Shown here in pieces: positions 1 through 8,523 of a DNA stretch of 39,231 nt (positions within the stretch are counted from its first letter, which is position 1; the number at the start of each line of letters is the position of its first letter). The stretch is from NCBI GenBank assembly GCA_902523535.1, contig CABYZQ010000009.1:1-39231 (forward strand), written 5' to 3'. Both the position numbers and the translations under genes were made by a program. Source of the stretch: an uncultured Pelagibacteraceae bacterium (GTDB lineage Bacteria > Pseudomonadota > Alphaproteobacteria > Pelagibacterales > AG-422-B15). The notes under the pieces were generated by a model. It did no database searches, was not told the origin of the DNA, and saw only the letters and a program-made list of their open reading frames with translations.

Positions 1-984
1 TTTATCAGTATTCGACAATTTATTATATTCTTCATTAATCCACTTCAGACATTTGGCCTGATATGGAAAGGATTTTTGCTTCCATAAACAACTATCAATT
101 TGTGTCTCCCATTCTTTGTCTCCATTTTCAATAGCTCTTGCATTCGCAATTAGTGCTGGAACGTAACCTTTACCTAATTCAGATAAAAGTTCTTTTATGG
201 TAGACGGCATGCTTTCAATGCTTGCCCAATCATTGTCTGTAACTTCAATTCCTGATTGATCCTCAATAAGTCCTACCCAAGCAACAGTTCTTAATGATAC
301 TTCATGTGCAATTTCTCTTGGGGTAGGATCAAAGTTTACTAGTTGTGATAGTTGTCCAAACAAAGCAAAGTCTGACGAAGATGGACGCTTACCTAAAAGA
401 TAAGGTGAATGTGCAAAATGTTTTTCCAAGACTGACAGCAATCTTCTATAACTCGCATCAATAATTGGCGCTGTATCGTTATTTGATCCAACTACCCATA
501 GCCGATCAATTTGTCTTTTGCTTATCATGGTTTTGAGATTGCTTAACATTTCATCAGGCAGCACTCCCATTGTTTGAATAGGAAGAATAGTGCCTGCATT
601 TTCTGCATCTTTAATATCATGCCAACGATAATGAAACATGTATTTGGTGCCCCACTCGTCTGCAAAGTCTTCTAGTAGATAATTCAAGAAAGCTAAAGCA
701 GGATCTGTTGGAATCGAACTCCTCTCAGGTACTTCCTCTTCCAACATTCTAACAATAGGTGTTGAGTCCGTTACCGCTTCTAAGTCTCCACTTTCTGAAT
801 TCATAATGAAGGTTGGAAGTAGTCCTGGTTTAGGCTTTTCAATTCCAGCTTTATCCAAATAAGCTCCCGGATCTCCCCAGATGATTGTATGTGGTATGCG
901 CTTATACCTCAAATAAGAAACCATTTTTCTGGTGTAAGGCGAACCTACACCGCCGATTAATTTCAATGGATTAGGAATGCTCAT
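1..984 (-). CDS. Glutathione S-transferase family protein, 3' end cut off
   Basis: The reading frame runs open from an ATG at 984 to the window edge, giving 328 residues without a stop, so the C-terminus is missing. It begins with a thioredoxin-like GST N-terminal domain: the segment GSPYTRKMVSYLRYKRIPH is near residues 12-30 and a cis-proline-type LLPTF stretch follows near residue 60. A mostly helical C-terminal domain follows, including the stretch SPYLLGKRPSSSDFALFGQL that is typical of GST domain 2. At over 328 residues it is longer than a classical GST of 200-230. No catalytic cysteine is visible in the N-terminal motif, so serine or tyrosine chemistry, or a non-catalytic role, is likely. 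It lies 11 bases after the YfcG-type GST and is probably its operon partner. The substrate is unknown. Confidence 0.85.
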   Translation of the reverse strand, partial: MSIPNPLKLIGGVGSPYTRKMVSYLRYKRIPHTIIWGDPGAYLDKAGIEKPKPGLLPTFIMNSESGDLEAVTDSTPIVRMLEEEVPERSSIPTDPALAFLNYLLEDFADEWGTKYMFHYRWHDIKDAENAGTILPIQTMGVLPDEMLSNLKTMISKRQIDRLWVVGSNNDTAPIIDASYRRLLSVLEKHFAHSPYLLGKRPSSSDFALFGQLSQLVNFDPTPREIAHEVSLRTVAWVGLIEDQSGIEVTDNDWASIESMPSTIKELLSELGKGYVPALIANARAIENGDKEWETQIDSCLWKQKSFPYQAKCLKWINEEYNKLSNTDK

Positions 985-995
985 AATTAATCATA

Positions 996-1682
996 TTATT
1001 TTTGAATTATTTTTGAACCAGTGGCCGTTAAATCGTCAGATTTTTTCATATTACGCATCATTTCCATGATATCAATTGGAACAGCTACACCTTTTTTACA
1101 TGCTGGACGATCTTCCATCATTTGCATCCATCTTTGAAGACCTGTTAAACCATCGATTTTAATACCTGACCACTTATATGTTCTAACCCAGCACCAGTTG
1201 GCAATATCAGCAATGCTAAAATCATCAGCTAAAAATTCATTATCCTGTAAGCGTGTTTCCATTACCTCAAATAATCGTCGGCCTTCATTTTGATATCGAT
1301 CTACAGCCGCTTGGATTTTATCACCAGGCCAATAACGAAAAAAAACATTGGCTTGTCCCATCATTGGGCCAATACCCCCCATTTGAAACATCAGCCATTG
1401 CATGACTTTTGATCGAGCCGTCGTTTCACTTGGCAAAAGTTTGCCTGCTTTTTCTGCCAAATATATTAATTGAGCTCCACTCTCCATAATTGATAGATTA
1501 TTTTTCTCCGTATCAACAATCACAGGTATTCGTCCATTTGGATTAAGTTTTAGAAACTCTTCTTTTTTTTGATCTCCAGCTTGAAGATTAACAACATGGA
1601 CATTGTAAGGAATACTTAACTCTTCCAGTGCAACTGAAATTTTGTAACCGTTGGGTGTGGGTGATGTATAAAGATCAATCAT
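996..1682 (-). CDS. yfcG: YfcG-type glutathione transferase / disulfide-bond oxidoreductase
   Basis: This 228-residue cytoplasmic protein closely follows Escherichia coli YfcG as I recall it. It opens with MIDLYTSPTPNG, with Thr9 and Asn11 in the positions that contact glutathione in YfcG. The cis-proline loop NGRIPVIVD (Pro53) and the gamma-glutamyl-binding Glu67-Ser68 (ESGAQLIYL) follow. The C-terminal helical domain carries FQMGGIGPMMGQ and FSIADIANWCWV, both family hallmarks. Members reduce disulfides using glutathione and have low classical transferase activity. The start is 2 bases downstream of the DUF1330 gene, so the two are probably co-transcribed. Function is assigned by family; the physiological disulfide substrate is not known. 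Confidence 0.9.
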   Translation of the reverse strand: MIDLYTSPTPNGYKISVALEELSIPYNVHVVNLQAGDQKKEEFLKLNPNGRIPVIVDTEKNNLSIMESGAQLIYLAEKAGKLLPSETTARSKVMQWLMFQMGGIGPMMGQANVFFRYWPGDKIQAAVDRYQNEGRRLFEVMETRLQDNEFLADDFSIADIANWCWVRTYKWSGIKIDGLTGLQRWMQMMEDRPACKKGVAVPIDIMEMMRNMKKSDDLTATGSKIIQK

Positions 1683-1684
1683 TT

Positions 1685-2125
1685 TTAATCTATCAACGTG
1701 TCTGTTTCAACAGACTCAATATTTAACTGTCCCTCTAGTCCAGCTTCTCTATGTTGATAGCCTTCTAATAAATGTGGGTCAGTAGGTGCCATGCTTTCAC
1801 CCATAATCTTCCTGGAAGGCCACTTTGCAATTACGATTGCATCCCATAGCTGCTCAACCTTACCGACTGTTATTCTCTTAACTTTAGAGGAGAACGTTAT
1901 TTCACCTCCAAGCTCTTCAATGTGCTTGGTAATGATGTCTGCATACTTTTTATAGGCTTCAATACCTGATAGAATCGTTTCTCTTCCATCTTTGTATTCA
2001 GCTTTCTCCCTAAATTTCAAAAGATTTACCATAAATATTGGCTCATCAATGTCTCCATCTTTATTTTCCTCAAAAAATCCCTTCATCTGTTCCCTTGAAG
2101 GATAAATTTTATTTTTAACTTCCAT
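1685..2125 (-). CDS. DUF1330-type protein (dimeric alpha-beta barrel fold)
   Basis: This is a soluble 146-residue protein. The segment EPIFMVNLLKFREKAEY (about residues 28-44), followed by a YKKYAD stretch and a GG-containing strand (ELGGEITF), matches the DUF1330 pattern of a small ferredoxin-like dimeric barrel. WDAIVIAKWPSRKI near residue 95 is the typical second strand region. DUF1330 proteins have no firmly established reaction; related barrel folds include monooxygenase-like and heme-interacting enzymes. Its start overlaps the end of the upstream membrane-protein gene by 11 bases and its stop is 2 bases from the YfcG gene, so it is mid-operon. No signal peptide is seen. The family call is good; the function is unknown. 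Confidence 0.75.
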   Translation of the reverse strand: MEVKNKIYPSREQMKGFFEENKDGDIDEPIFMVNLLKFREKAEYKDGRETILSGIEAYKKYADIITKHIEELGGEITFSSKVKRITVGKVEQLWDAIVIAKWPSRKIMGESMAPTDPHLLEGYQHREAGLEGQLNIESVETDTLID

Positions 2126-2597
2126 GTATTTCCTTTTTTTTCAATATTGAAAGGTAAAACATAATAAGTGTAAATAAAAGCATAATAAATGTACCAGCTA
2201 TTCCCCCTGGAGCCGTTGATGTTGTGTACTCGGAACCAGGGTAACGAAGTTGTAATACACCAAGTTTTAAAATGTTATCAAAAGCGAACAGCAGCCAGAC
2301 TAAAGGGAGTAAATTTTTATATTTCAATATGACAATAATTGAAAATGCTAAATATACTATTTGAGCTCCACCCCAAAGAGAACCAAACAAATAAATAATT
2401 CGATTTGGGTCTAATTCATCAATGAGTGGGAATACTATAATGGAAGCGATTGAGTTTAACCCTGCGTCATCAGCAAATGTATGTACCAATGAACGAAAAG
2501 TCATAGCGATGAGGTATAAGTACATTGCCCATAAAGATAATGTTTTTCCTTCGTAAGTGTTGCTAACCTTGTCAGGAAGTATTGACAGATATGACAT
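2115..2597 (-). CDS. Small integral membrane protein of unknown function
   Basis: I do not recognise this 160-residue protein. Four hydrophobic segments are visible, near residues 22-42, 68-92, 95-116 and 130-150, giving a likely four-helix inner-membrane protein. A charged loop with IDELDPNRI precedes the second helix, and the tail KKKEIHGS is basic. It is the first gene of a minus-strand run (membrane protein, DUF1330, YfcG, GST) and overlaps the next gene by 11 bases. Its start codon is only 27 bases from the start of the oppositely oriented PfpI-like gene, so the two operons may share a very compact promoter region. It could be a DoxX-like or small-molecule-binding membrane protein, but no diagnostic motif supports either. 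Confidence 0.65.
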   Translation of the reverse strand: MSYLSILPDKVSNTYEGKTLSLWAMYLYLIAMTFRSLVHTFADDAGLNSIASIIVFPLIDELDPNRIIYLFGSLWGGAQIVYLAFSIIVILKYKNLLPLVWLLFAFDNILKLGVLQLRYPGSEYTTSTAPGGIAGTFIMLLFTLIMFYLSILKKKEIHGS

Positions 2598-2624
2598 AAG
2601 AAAAGCATAAGTTATTGAAAAATT

Positions 2625-3500
2625 GTGTCAATCTATTATGATCCGGCCATGTATAAATCAACCGTTGTCAGAACACTTTTCGCTTTAACTTCACTTGTTG
2701 TTATTACAATCATATTAATGCCATTCATATTAAAGTCTTTGGGACTACATCCTAACTATGAGGGAAGATCTTTTAACTTAGAAGGTAAAAAGGCTTTGAT
2801 AATATCTACAAGTCATGGGGTTTTAAATTATCCAGGTGAAGTTTCAGGAAAACCCTCGGGCTTAGCTAGTTCAGAATTAACAGCTCCATATTATGAATTT
2901 ATCGATGCAAATATTAAGGTTGATATTGCTAGCATTAAAGGCGGTAAGATTCCCGTAGACCCAACAACTACTTCTTATTTTATAAAATCTTCATCTGACA
3001 AAAGATTTTATAAGGATACCAAAGCTACTGATAAACTTAATAACTCTATGAATGTAGAAGAAGTAAACTTCAAAGAATATGACATCGTGTTTCTATCTGG
3101 TGGGTGGGGTGCTGCCTATGACTTAGGTTTCTCAGATGTCTTAGCCAGTGGGATTTCAGAAGCATATGACGCAGGTAGCATTATAGGTGCTATTTGCCAT
3201 GGTCCGTTAGGGTTAATCAACGCTAAAGATAAAAATGGAAATATCCTAATCGCAAATAGAAAAATGACGGGTGTGACCGATAAGCAGGTCAAAGAGCTCG
3301 GCATTCAAATGACACCTCAACATCCAGAAGAAGAGTTGAAAAAGGCAGGTGTAATATTTGAAGCTAAAACAGGATTTAGGGATGTATTTGCTAATCACGT
3401 TGTTGTTGATGATGAAAAAAGATTTGTAACTGGGCAAAATCAAAATTCAGGTCACGAAACTGCACAAATGATAATGAAAATAATAGAGGATAAATCATGA
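2625..3500 (+). CDS. Membrane-anchored DJ-1/PfpI family protein
   Basis: The protein has 291 residues from a GTG start; an in-frame ATG at 2649 would remove eight residues and is a fair alternative. Residues 15-37 form one hydrophobic anchor. From about residue 55 the DJ-1/PfpI (class I glutamine amidotransferase-like) fold is clear: ALIISTSHG, the acidic segment SELTAPYYEF with Glu84, the VFLSGGWG strand, and the nucleophile elbow AICHGP with Cys191-His192. This Glu/Cys/His layout matches the Hsp31-like branch, whose members act as chaperone, glyoxalase-like or peptidase enzymes. The anchor suggests the catalytic domain lies on the periplasmic side, unlike the usual cytoplasmic members. It heads the run to the sulfatase and overlaps the next gene by 4 bases (ATGA). 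The substrate is unknown. Confidence 0.85.
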   Translation: MSIYYDPAMYKSTVVRTLFALTSLVVITIILMPFILKSLGLHPNYEGRSFNLEGKKALIISTSHGVLNYPGEVSGKPSGLASSELTAPYYEFIDANIKVDIASIKGGKIPVDPTTTSYFIKSSSDKRFYKDTKATDKLNNSMNVEEVNFKEYDIVFLSGGWGAAYDLGFSDVLASGISEAYDAGSIIGAICHGPLGLINAKDKNGNILIANRKMTGVTDKQVKELGIQMTPQHPEEELKKAGVIFEAKTGFRDVFANHVVVDDEKRFVTGQNQNSGHETAQMIMKIIEDKS

Positions 3501-3874
3501 ATAAATTTTTAATTATTTTAACAACTATTAATGGATTTATATTTCTGATTCTTGGACTTGTCTGGGCAATATCCCCTTACAATGCCGGAGCAAACTTTGG
3601 TATATTGGTTATACCAGAAGGATTGGGCCGGAGTAGTCTAATTGGAGATATAGGGAGTTTCTTCTTTTGTATTGGCGCAATGATGATACTTGCAGCTTAC
3701 ACGCTGAAAAATATTTGGTTTTATGCACCTGCAATGCTATTGGGTGTAACCGCATTATTTAGAATACTTTCGTGGGGGATTCATGATGCAACCTTTGCAA
3801 CACAATTCATCGTTATCGAAATATTACTTGTAACTCTATTGCTAATTACGTCAAAGAGAACATCAATAAAATAG
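3497..3874 (+). CDS. Four-helix membrane protein, possibly DUF4345-like
   Basis: This 125-residue protein is almost entirely hydrophobic. Likely membrane segments lie near residues 5-25, 48-68, 74-92 and 99-118. The glycine-rich loop PEGLGRSSLIGDIGSFF between the first two helices and LFRILSWGIHD before the last resemble small DUF4345-type proteins, but I hold that family label loosely. The ATG overlaps the stop of the PfpI-like gene (ATGA), and the following hydrolase gene starts one base after its stop, so all three are surely translated from one mRNA. It could be a partner subunit for the anchored enzymes on either side. No catalytic motif is visible. Confidence 0.7.
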   Translation: MNKFLIILTTINGFIFLILGLVWAISPYNAGANFGILVIPEGLGRSSLIGDIGSFFFCIGAMMILAAYTLKNIWFYAPAMLLGVTALFRILSWGIHDATFATQFIVIEILLVTLLLITSKRTSIK

Positions 3875-3875
3875 A

Positions 3876-4946
3876 GTGAAAAGAGTTTATTATTTTCTTA
3901 TTGTAGGAATTCTAATTTTACTAATTGCATTTTTTGGAATAAGGAATGCATCAGTTCAAAATTTTCTTATTGATCTTATTTTTGAATCACAATTAAACAA
4001 TCAGGATAAACGTATAACGCTTGAGGGCGATTACATAATAGGGCTTGTTTGTGGATCACGAGGACCTTTGCCTGGTGAAGGAAGGGCTGAACCATGCATC
4101 ATGATCAAAACACCTGACCATATGTTTGTAGTTGATACTGGGGATGGCAGCAGACAGAACTTGATAAATTGGGGGATAAACCTTGGTAACTTAGATGCAG
4201 TGCTATTTACGCACCTACACTCTGATCATATCTCTGATTTGGCTGACTTTCATCTTTATTCATGGGTTGCTCAAAACAGAGGAGAGAAACTTCCAGTATA
4301 CGGACCTCGTGGGACACAATTAGTTACTGAGGGTATCAGTAGAGCATATGAGCTTGATATGGAATATCGAACATTACATCACGGTGAAGACGTAGCTCCT
4401 TCAGACATAACAGGATTTAACACAACAATAATTGATTTAGATAGTCCAGTTATTTTTGATGATAAAAAACTTAAAATCACGGCTTTTGAAGTTGACCATC
4501 CACCTGTTGAACCTTCATTGGGTTTCAGATTCGATTATAAGGGAAGATCAATTGTTATCAGTGGCGACACGGATTACAGTACAAACTTAATTGAACAAGC
4601 AAAAGATACTGATTTACTTTTTCATGATGCATTATCTTATAAAATGATAGGAAGAGCTGAAGAACTATCAGACAATATACAACGACCTCAGTTATCAAAA
4701 ATATTTTATGATATTCAGGAATATCATGCCTCGCCCATTGAGGCTGCTCAAGCCGCCAATGAAGCAAATGTAAAAGAGTTGATTTTTTATCATTTGATAC
4801 CTGCACCTCAGAGTTTTATTGCTAAGATACTTTTTGTCGAAGGTGTGAACGATGTTCGACCTGATAACTGGACATTGGCAGACGATGGCACTATGGCAAT
4901 TTTACCTGTTAATTCCCAGGAGATTAACATTACAAATATTGACTAA
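3876..4946 (+). CDS. Membrane-anchored metallo-beta-lactamase-fold hydrolase
   Basis: The 356-residue protein starts at a GTG one base after the previous stop. Residues 5-22 form an uncleaved anchor or signal peptide, placing the enzyme outside the cytoplasmic membrane. The metal-binding motif HLHSDH is at 113-118, preceded by VVDTGDGS (86-92). Further likely ligands are His208 in VDHPPV, Asp231 in SGDTDY and His306 in FYHLIPAP. The spacing and the opening GSRGPLPGEGRAEPC resemble the RNase Z/AtsA-type branch, which also contains zinc-dependent arylsulfatases and other phosphoesterase-like enzymes. An extracytoplasmic location argues against a tRNA-processing role. Its stop shares one base with the sulfatase start, suggesting joint action on a sulfated or esterified substrate; that is inference. 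Confidence 0.85.
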   Translation: MKRVYYFLIVGILILLIAFFGIRNASVQNFLIDLIFESQLNNQDKRITLEGDYIIGLVCGSRGPLPGEGRAEPCIMIKTPDHMFVVDTGDGSRQNLINWGINLGNLDAVLFTHLHSDHISDLADFHLYSWVAQNRGEKLPVYGPRGTQLVTEGISRAYELDMEYRTLHHGEDVAPSDITGFNTTIIDLDSPVIFDDKKLKITAFEVDHPPVEPSLGFRFDYKGRSIVISGDTDYSTNLIEQAKDTDLLFHDALSYKMIGRAEELSDNIQRPQLSKIFYDIQEYHASPIEAAQAANEANVKELIFYHLIPAPQSFIAKILFVEGVNDVRPDNWTLADDGTMAILPVNSQEINITNID

Positions 4947-6607
4947 TGATAAAAAAATTATCAATTGTGTTTGTTTCACTGCTTATCCTTACTCTTGTCC
5001 TATGGATAAATCGTGTAAATCTACTTGTTTGGGGATTGCCCTTTGTTGTTGATGCAGCTAGACCAGTAGCTGAAAATACCCAGATAACCTGGCCAGACGG
5101 GCCATCTGACGATGAAAGGGTGGTAACAAATAAACCCAATATTATTTTAATACTAGCTGACGATTTAGGTTTCAATGATGTTTCTCTCTACAATGGAGGA
5201 GCTGGAGATGGAACATTAATGACTCCTAATATAGATCGAATTGGAAAAGAAGGAGTTATTTTTAATAAAGGGTATGCGGCTAGTGCAAGCTGCTCTCCCT
5301 CAAGGGCTTCCACAATGACAGGAAGATATTCAACCCGATTTGGTTATGAGTTCACACCATACTTTAAAATTGCACAAACTTTTGCTCAATGGGTAAACGA
5401 TATTGATGATCCAGTGTTAAAGTCAGAAATAAATAGAAATGCTTCTGAGGAATTTGTAGATTTATACAGTACGGGTATGTCGCCAGAAGAAATAACTATA
5501 GCCGAGGTCTTAAAAAATGAAGGCTATTATAATGCGCACATAGGTAAATGGCATTTGGGGGTGATTGAAGGGACCACACCAACTGACCAAGGCTTTGATG
5601 ACAGTCTTCAAATGCTGAGTGGTCTCTATCTTCCAAAAAATGATCCTAATGTTGTTAATGCGAAAACAAATGAAGCTATTGATAATATGGTATGGTCTGC
5701 ATCACAATTTTCTGTTTCATTTAATAATAGTGAAGCATTTGAACCTGGTGGATATCTAACTGATTACTACACTGATGAAGCAATCAAAGTAATTGAGAAA
5801 AATAGAAACAGGCCATTTTTTTTGTATTTAGGTCACTTTGCGCCTCATAACCCGCTTCAATCACTAAAGGAAGATTACGATCATTTTAATCATCTGCAAG
5901 GAGATGATCAGCACAAATTAAGGGTATACTCAGGAATGCTGAAATCTCTAGATAGAGGTATTGGAAAAATTTTGGACGCATTAGAGAACCTTGGTATTTC
6001 AGATAATACACTCATCATTTTCTCAAGCGATAATGGAGGAGCCGATTATATACATTTATCTAATATAAATAAGCCATATAGGGGTTGGAAACTCACACAT
6101 TTTGAAGGAGGCATGCACATACCGTTCATGGCTAAATGGCCGAATAAAATAAAAGCTGGCTCAATATATGATTATCCTATTCATCAAAACGATATTTTAC
6201 CAACAGTTGCTGAAGCCGCTGGGGCGCAGATTCCCAATGATAGAATTATCGATGGGAAAAACCTTATTCCGTATATTAATAATGAAATTAAGATACCCCC
6301 ACACGAAACATTATTTTGGATCTCTGGAAGACTCAAAACTGTAATGCACAATGAATGGAAGCTCATCAAAGATGAAAAAATTAATAAAAATTGGCTCTTT
6401 AATCTTTCAAATGACCCTACTGAGAGAAATAATCTTGCTGAAACTAATCCCATAAAAGTAACAGAACTTGAATTGATGCTCTTTAACCATATGAAGGAAC
6501 AGTCACCACCTGTGTTTCAAAGTTCACTGTCAATCCCAGTGTTAATTGATAAGCACGGAGGACAAGAATATGTTGAAGGCGATGAATATTTATACTGGGA
6601 TAACTAA
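4946..6607 (+). CDS. Type I sulfatase, membrane-anchored
   Basis: This is a 553-residue formylglycine-dependent sulfatase. After an N-terminal anchor at about 5-30, the alkaline-phosphatase-like domain begins at PNIILILADDLG with metal ligands Asp72 and Asp73. The maturation motif CSPSR is at 116-120, with Cys116 predicted to become formylglycine, and TGR follows at 125-127. GKWHLG near residue 203 and SSDNGG near 355 are further active-site landmarks. Activity would need a formylglycine-generating enzyme encoded elsewhere. The substrate (aryl, steroid or polysaccharide sulfate) cannot be read from the sequence. The gene is coupled to the upstream hydrolase by a TAATG junction. Its TAA overlaps the TAG of the convergent hydrolase gene within CTAA at 6604-6607. 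Confidence 0.92.
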   Translation: MIKKLSIVFVSLLILTLVLWINRVNLLVWGLPFVVDAARPVAENTQITWPDGPSDDERVVTNKPNIILILADDLGFNDVSLYNGGAGDGTLMTPNIDRIGKEGVIFNKGYAASASCSPSRASTMTGRYSTRFGYEFTPYFKIAQTFAQWVNDIDDPVLKSEINRNASEEFVDLYSTGMSPEEITIAEVLKNEGYYNAHIGKWHLGVIEGTTPTDQGFDDSLQMLSGLYLPKNDPNVVNAKTNEAIDNMVWSASQFSVSFNNSEAFEPGGYLTDYYTDEAIKVIEKNRNRPFFLYLGHFAPHNPLQSLKEDYDHFNHLQGDDQHKLRVYSGMLKSLDRGIGKILDALENLGISDNTLIIFSSDNGGADYIHLSNINKPYRGWKLTHFEGGMHIPFMAKWPNKIKAGSIYDYPIHQNDILPTVAEAAGAQIPNDRIIDGKNLIPYINNEIKIPPHETLFWISGRLKTVMHNEWKLIKDEKINKNWLFNLSNDPTERNNLAETNPIKVTELELMLFNHMKEQSPPVFQSSLSIPVLIDKHGGQEYVEGDEYLYWDN

Positions 6608-7341
6608 AATATTTTAGAAAAGAAATTTTTCATTTCATTCCAAGAATGCTCATCAGCGTATCGGTCATAAAATAATCCGCTTTCTCTCTGATTAGCTTCT
6701 GGATTAGTAAAGGCATGGCCCACATTACCATATGCGTGAATTTGCCATTTAGCTTTTTTTGAATTTAGTTCATCAGCGAGTTCGACCATACTTTTTGGAG
6801 TAGCCATAGGATCATCATAGCCATGCAATATTAAGATCGAACTATCAATTTTTAATGTGCCTTTTAATTGCTTTCCAGTACTCGCTGTTGGAGCGTCATA
6901 AAGTCCGTGGAAACTAACAACTCCCATTATATCCTCTCCAGATCTTGCAAGATCAAGAGCGCACTTGCCACCAAAACAAAACCCGATGGCCCCAGTTTTA
7001 TTCTTATCAACCTGATCAAAGTTTTTAAGAGTTTCAAGCGCATTTATCATGCGTTCTTGAAGCAATACTCGGTCAGAATTAAATTCATTCATAAGCGCCA
7101 TTGATTCCTCTGGATTAGAACCTCGCCTACCTTGACCATAGAGATCAATTGCAAAAGCAAAATAACCTAATTCAGCCAATTTTTCAGCTTTCTCAATATC
7201 AAAAGGTGAATGCCCACCATATGCATGGCAAACGAGGATACCAGGACGAGGAGTACTTATACTATCATCATAACTGATTGAGCCTTCAAATTTTTGATCA
7301 GAATTAAGTGCACCATAGATTAATTTTTCTGTTTTAATCAT
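6604..7341 (-). CDS. Dienelactone hydrolase family alpha/beta-hydrolase
   Basis: The protein is cytoplasmic, 245 residues, with no signal peptide. The nucleophile elbow GFCFGG places Cys122 where dienelactone hydrolase has its catalytic cysteine. HGYDDP (Asp176 or Asp177) and GHAFTNP (His209) complete the triad. HAYGG near residues 39-43 fits the oxyanion region. Family members hydrolyse lactones or small esters; the true substrate is uncertain because many paralogs act on other esters. It is the last gene of a minus-strand run with an alcohol dehydrogenase (2 bases away) and a drug/metabolite-type transporter, an arrangement that fits uptake and breakdown of a small carbonyl or ester compound. 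Confidence 0.88.
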   Translation of the reverse strand: MIKTEKLIYGALNSDQKFEGSISYDDSISTPRPGILVCHAYGGHSPFDIEKAEKLAELGYFAFAIDLYGQGRRGSNPEESMALMNEFNSDRVLLQERMINALETLKNFDQVDKNKTGAIGFCFGGKCALDLARSGEDIMGVVSFHGLYDAPTASTGKQLKGTLKIDSSILILHGYDDPMATPKSMVELADELNSKKAKWQIHAYGNVGHAFTNPEANQRESGLFYDRYADEHSWNEMKNFFSKIF

Positions 7342-7343
7342 AA

Positions 7344-8507
7344 CTATAGAATACCTTCGTATGAATTTATGTAAAGTTTCTTCATTTGATCTAGAGATAT
7401 ATCTTTAGGATTAGGTTGAGTGGATGGATCTTTTAAAGCCATTTCTGATAGTAAGTCAAAATCAAAATCGACATTCAACTCTTTAAGTGTAGGAGGTATA
7501 GCAAGATTACTTCTCAATTCCAAGATCCATTCCATGAACCCATCAAATGATTTCTTATTAAGATCTAGATATTTTGATAAAGAAATAATTCTCTCTTCAA
7601 TTACATCTTTATTGAAATTAAGAACATAAGGCATGAAAATAGCATTTGATAAACCATGATGAATGTCATTTACTGCATTTATTGGATGTGACAATGAATG
7701 AATAGCTCCTAATCCTTTTTGAAAAGCTGTGGAACCCATAGATGAGGTTACTAACATCTTACTTCTGGCATGAATGTTTTTTGGCTCTTTATAAGCAGTA
7801 ACTAATTGATCCTTAACATTTTTAATACCCTCTATAGCTATCCCATCTGCCATTGGATGAAACCCTCGTGCACAATAAGCTTCAAGGCAATGTGCAAGTG
7901 CATCCATTCCCGTCGCAGCAGTTAAGTGAGGAGGTAAACTCAAAGTAATCTCAGGATCAAGAACAACTAAATCGGGCAAGAAAGATGGATGGAAAATAAT
8001 TTTTTTTGTCATATCTGCTTCATCCACAATAAGTGAGGCTCGTCCTGTCTCTGAACCAGTTCCTGAGGTTGTTGGAATTGCAATTACTTTTGGCAGATTG
8101 TCAGTTACAGCTTGTTTCCAATTGTCGCTGACATCTTCAAAAAACCATAAGTTCTCTTTCTGCTTCGACATGAAAGCAATGGCCTTTCCGGCATCCAAAG
8201 AGCTTCCTCCACCAATTATCATTATACCATCACTTTTACTTGAATTAAATTGATGAACACCGTCCGCTACATTCTTACCCGTGGGATTGCCTTTTATATT
8301 TGAAAATACAGAAAATTCGATCTGACTCTTTTTAAGAATAGCAAGGATATCAACAAAATTTTCATTTTCTGCAAAATTTGGGTCTGTGACAATCATTGGT
8401 TTGGTTATAGATAACTCACTAAGCGCCTCTATAATTTCAAGTCTACGTGAAAGCCCAAACCATATAGGAGTCGGATAGTTCCAGTTGGTCGATACTATTT
8501 CATTCAT
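7344..8507 (-). CDS. Iron-containing alcohol dehydrogenase
   Basis: This is a 387-residue group III alcohol dehydrogenase. The nucleotide-binding motif GGGSSLDAGKA is at about 99-109. The metal ligands match lactaldehyde reductase FucO in spacing: Asp202 and His206 in MDALAHCLEA, His270 in GAIHSLSHP, and His284 in IHHGLSN. PTTSGTGSE near 145-153 is also characteristic. The enzyme interconverts an alcohol and an aldehyde with NAD(P) and a divalent metal; substrate range in this family is broad. It sits between the EamA transporter (16 bases upstream) and the dienelactone-hydrolase-like gene (2 bases downstream), so it probably works on the same compound as they do. Confidence 0.93.
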   Translation of the reverse strand: MNEIVSTNWNYPTPIWFGLSRRLEIIEALSELSITKPMIVTDPNFAENENFVDILAILKKSQIEFSVFSNIKGNPTGKNVADGVHQFNSSKSDGIMIIGGGSSLDAGKAIAFMSKQKENLWFFEDVSDNWKQAVTDNLPKVIAIPTTSGTGSETGRASLIVDEADMTKKIIFHPSFLPDLVVLDPEITLSLPPHLTAATGMDALAHCLEAYCARGFHPMADGIAIEGIKNVKDQLVTAYKEPKNIHARSKMLVTSSMGSTAFQKGLGAIHSLSHPINAVNDIHHGLSNAIFMPYVLNFNKDVIEERIISLSKYLDLNKKSFDGFMEWILELRSNLAIPPTLKELNVDFDFDLLSEMALKDPSTQPNPKDISLDQMKKLYINSYEGIL

Positions 8508-8523
8508 TCAATAAACTCTTTAC

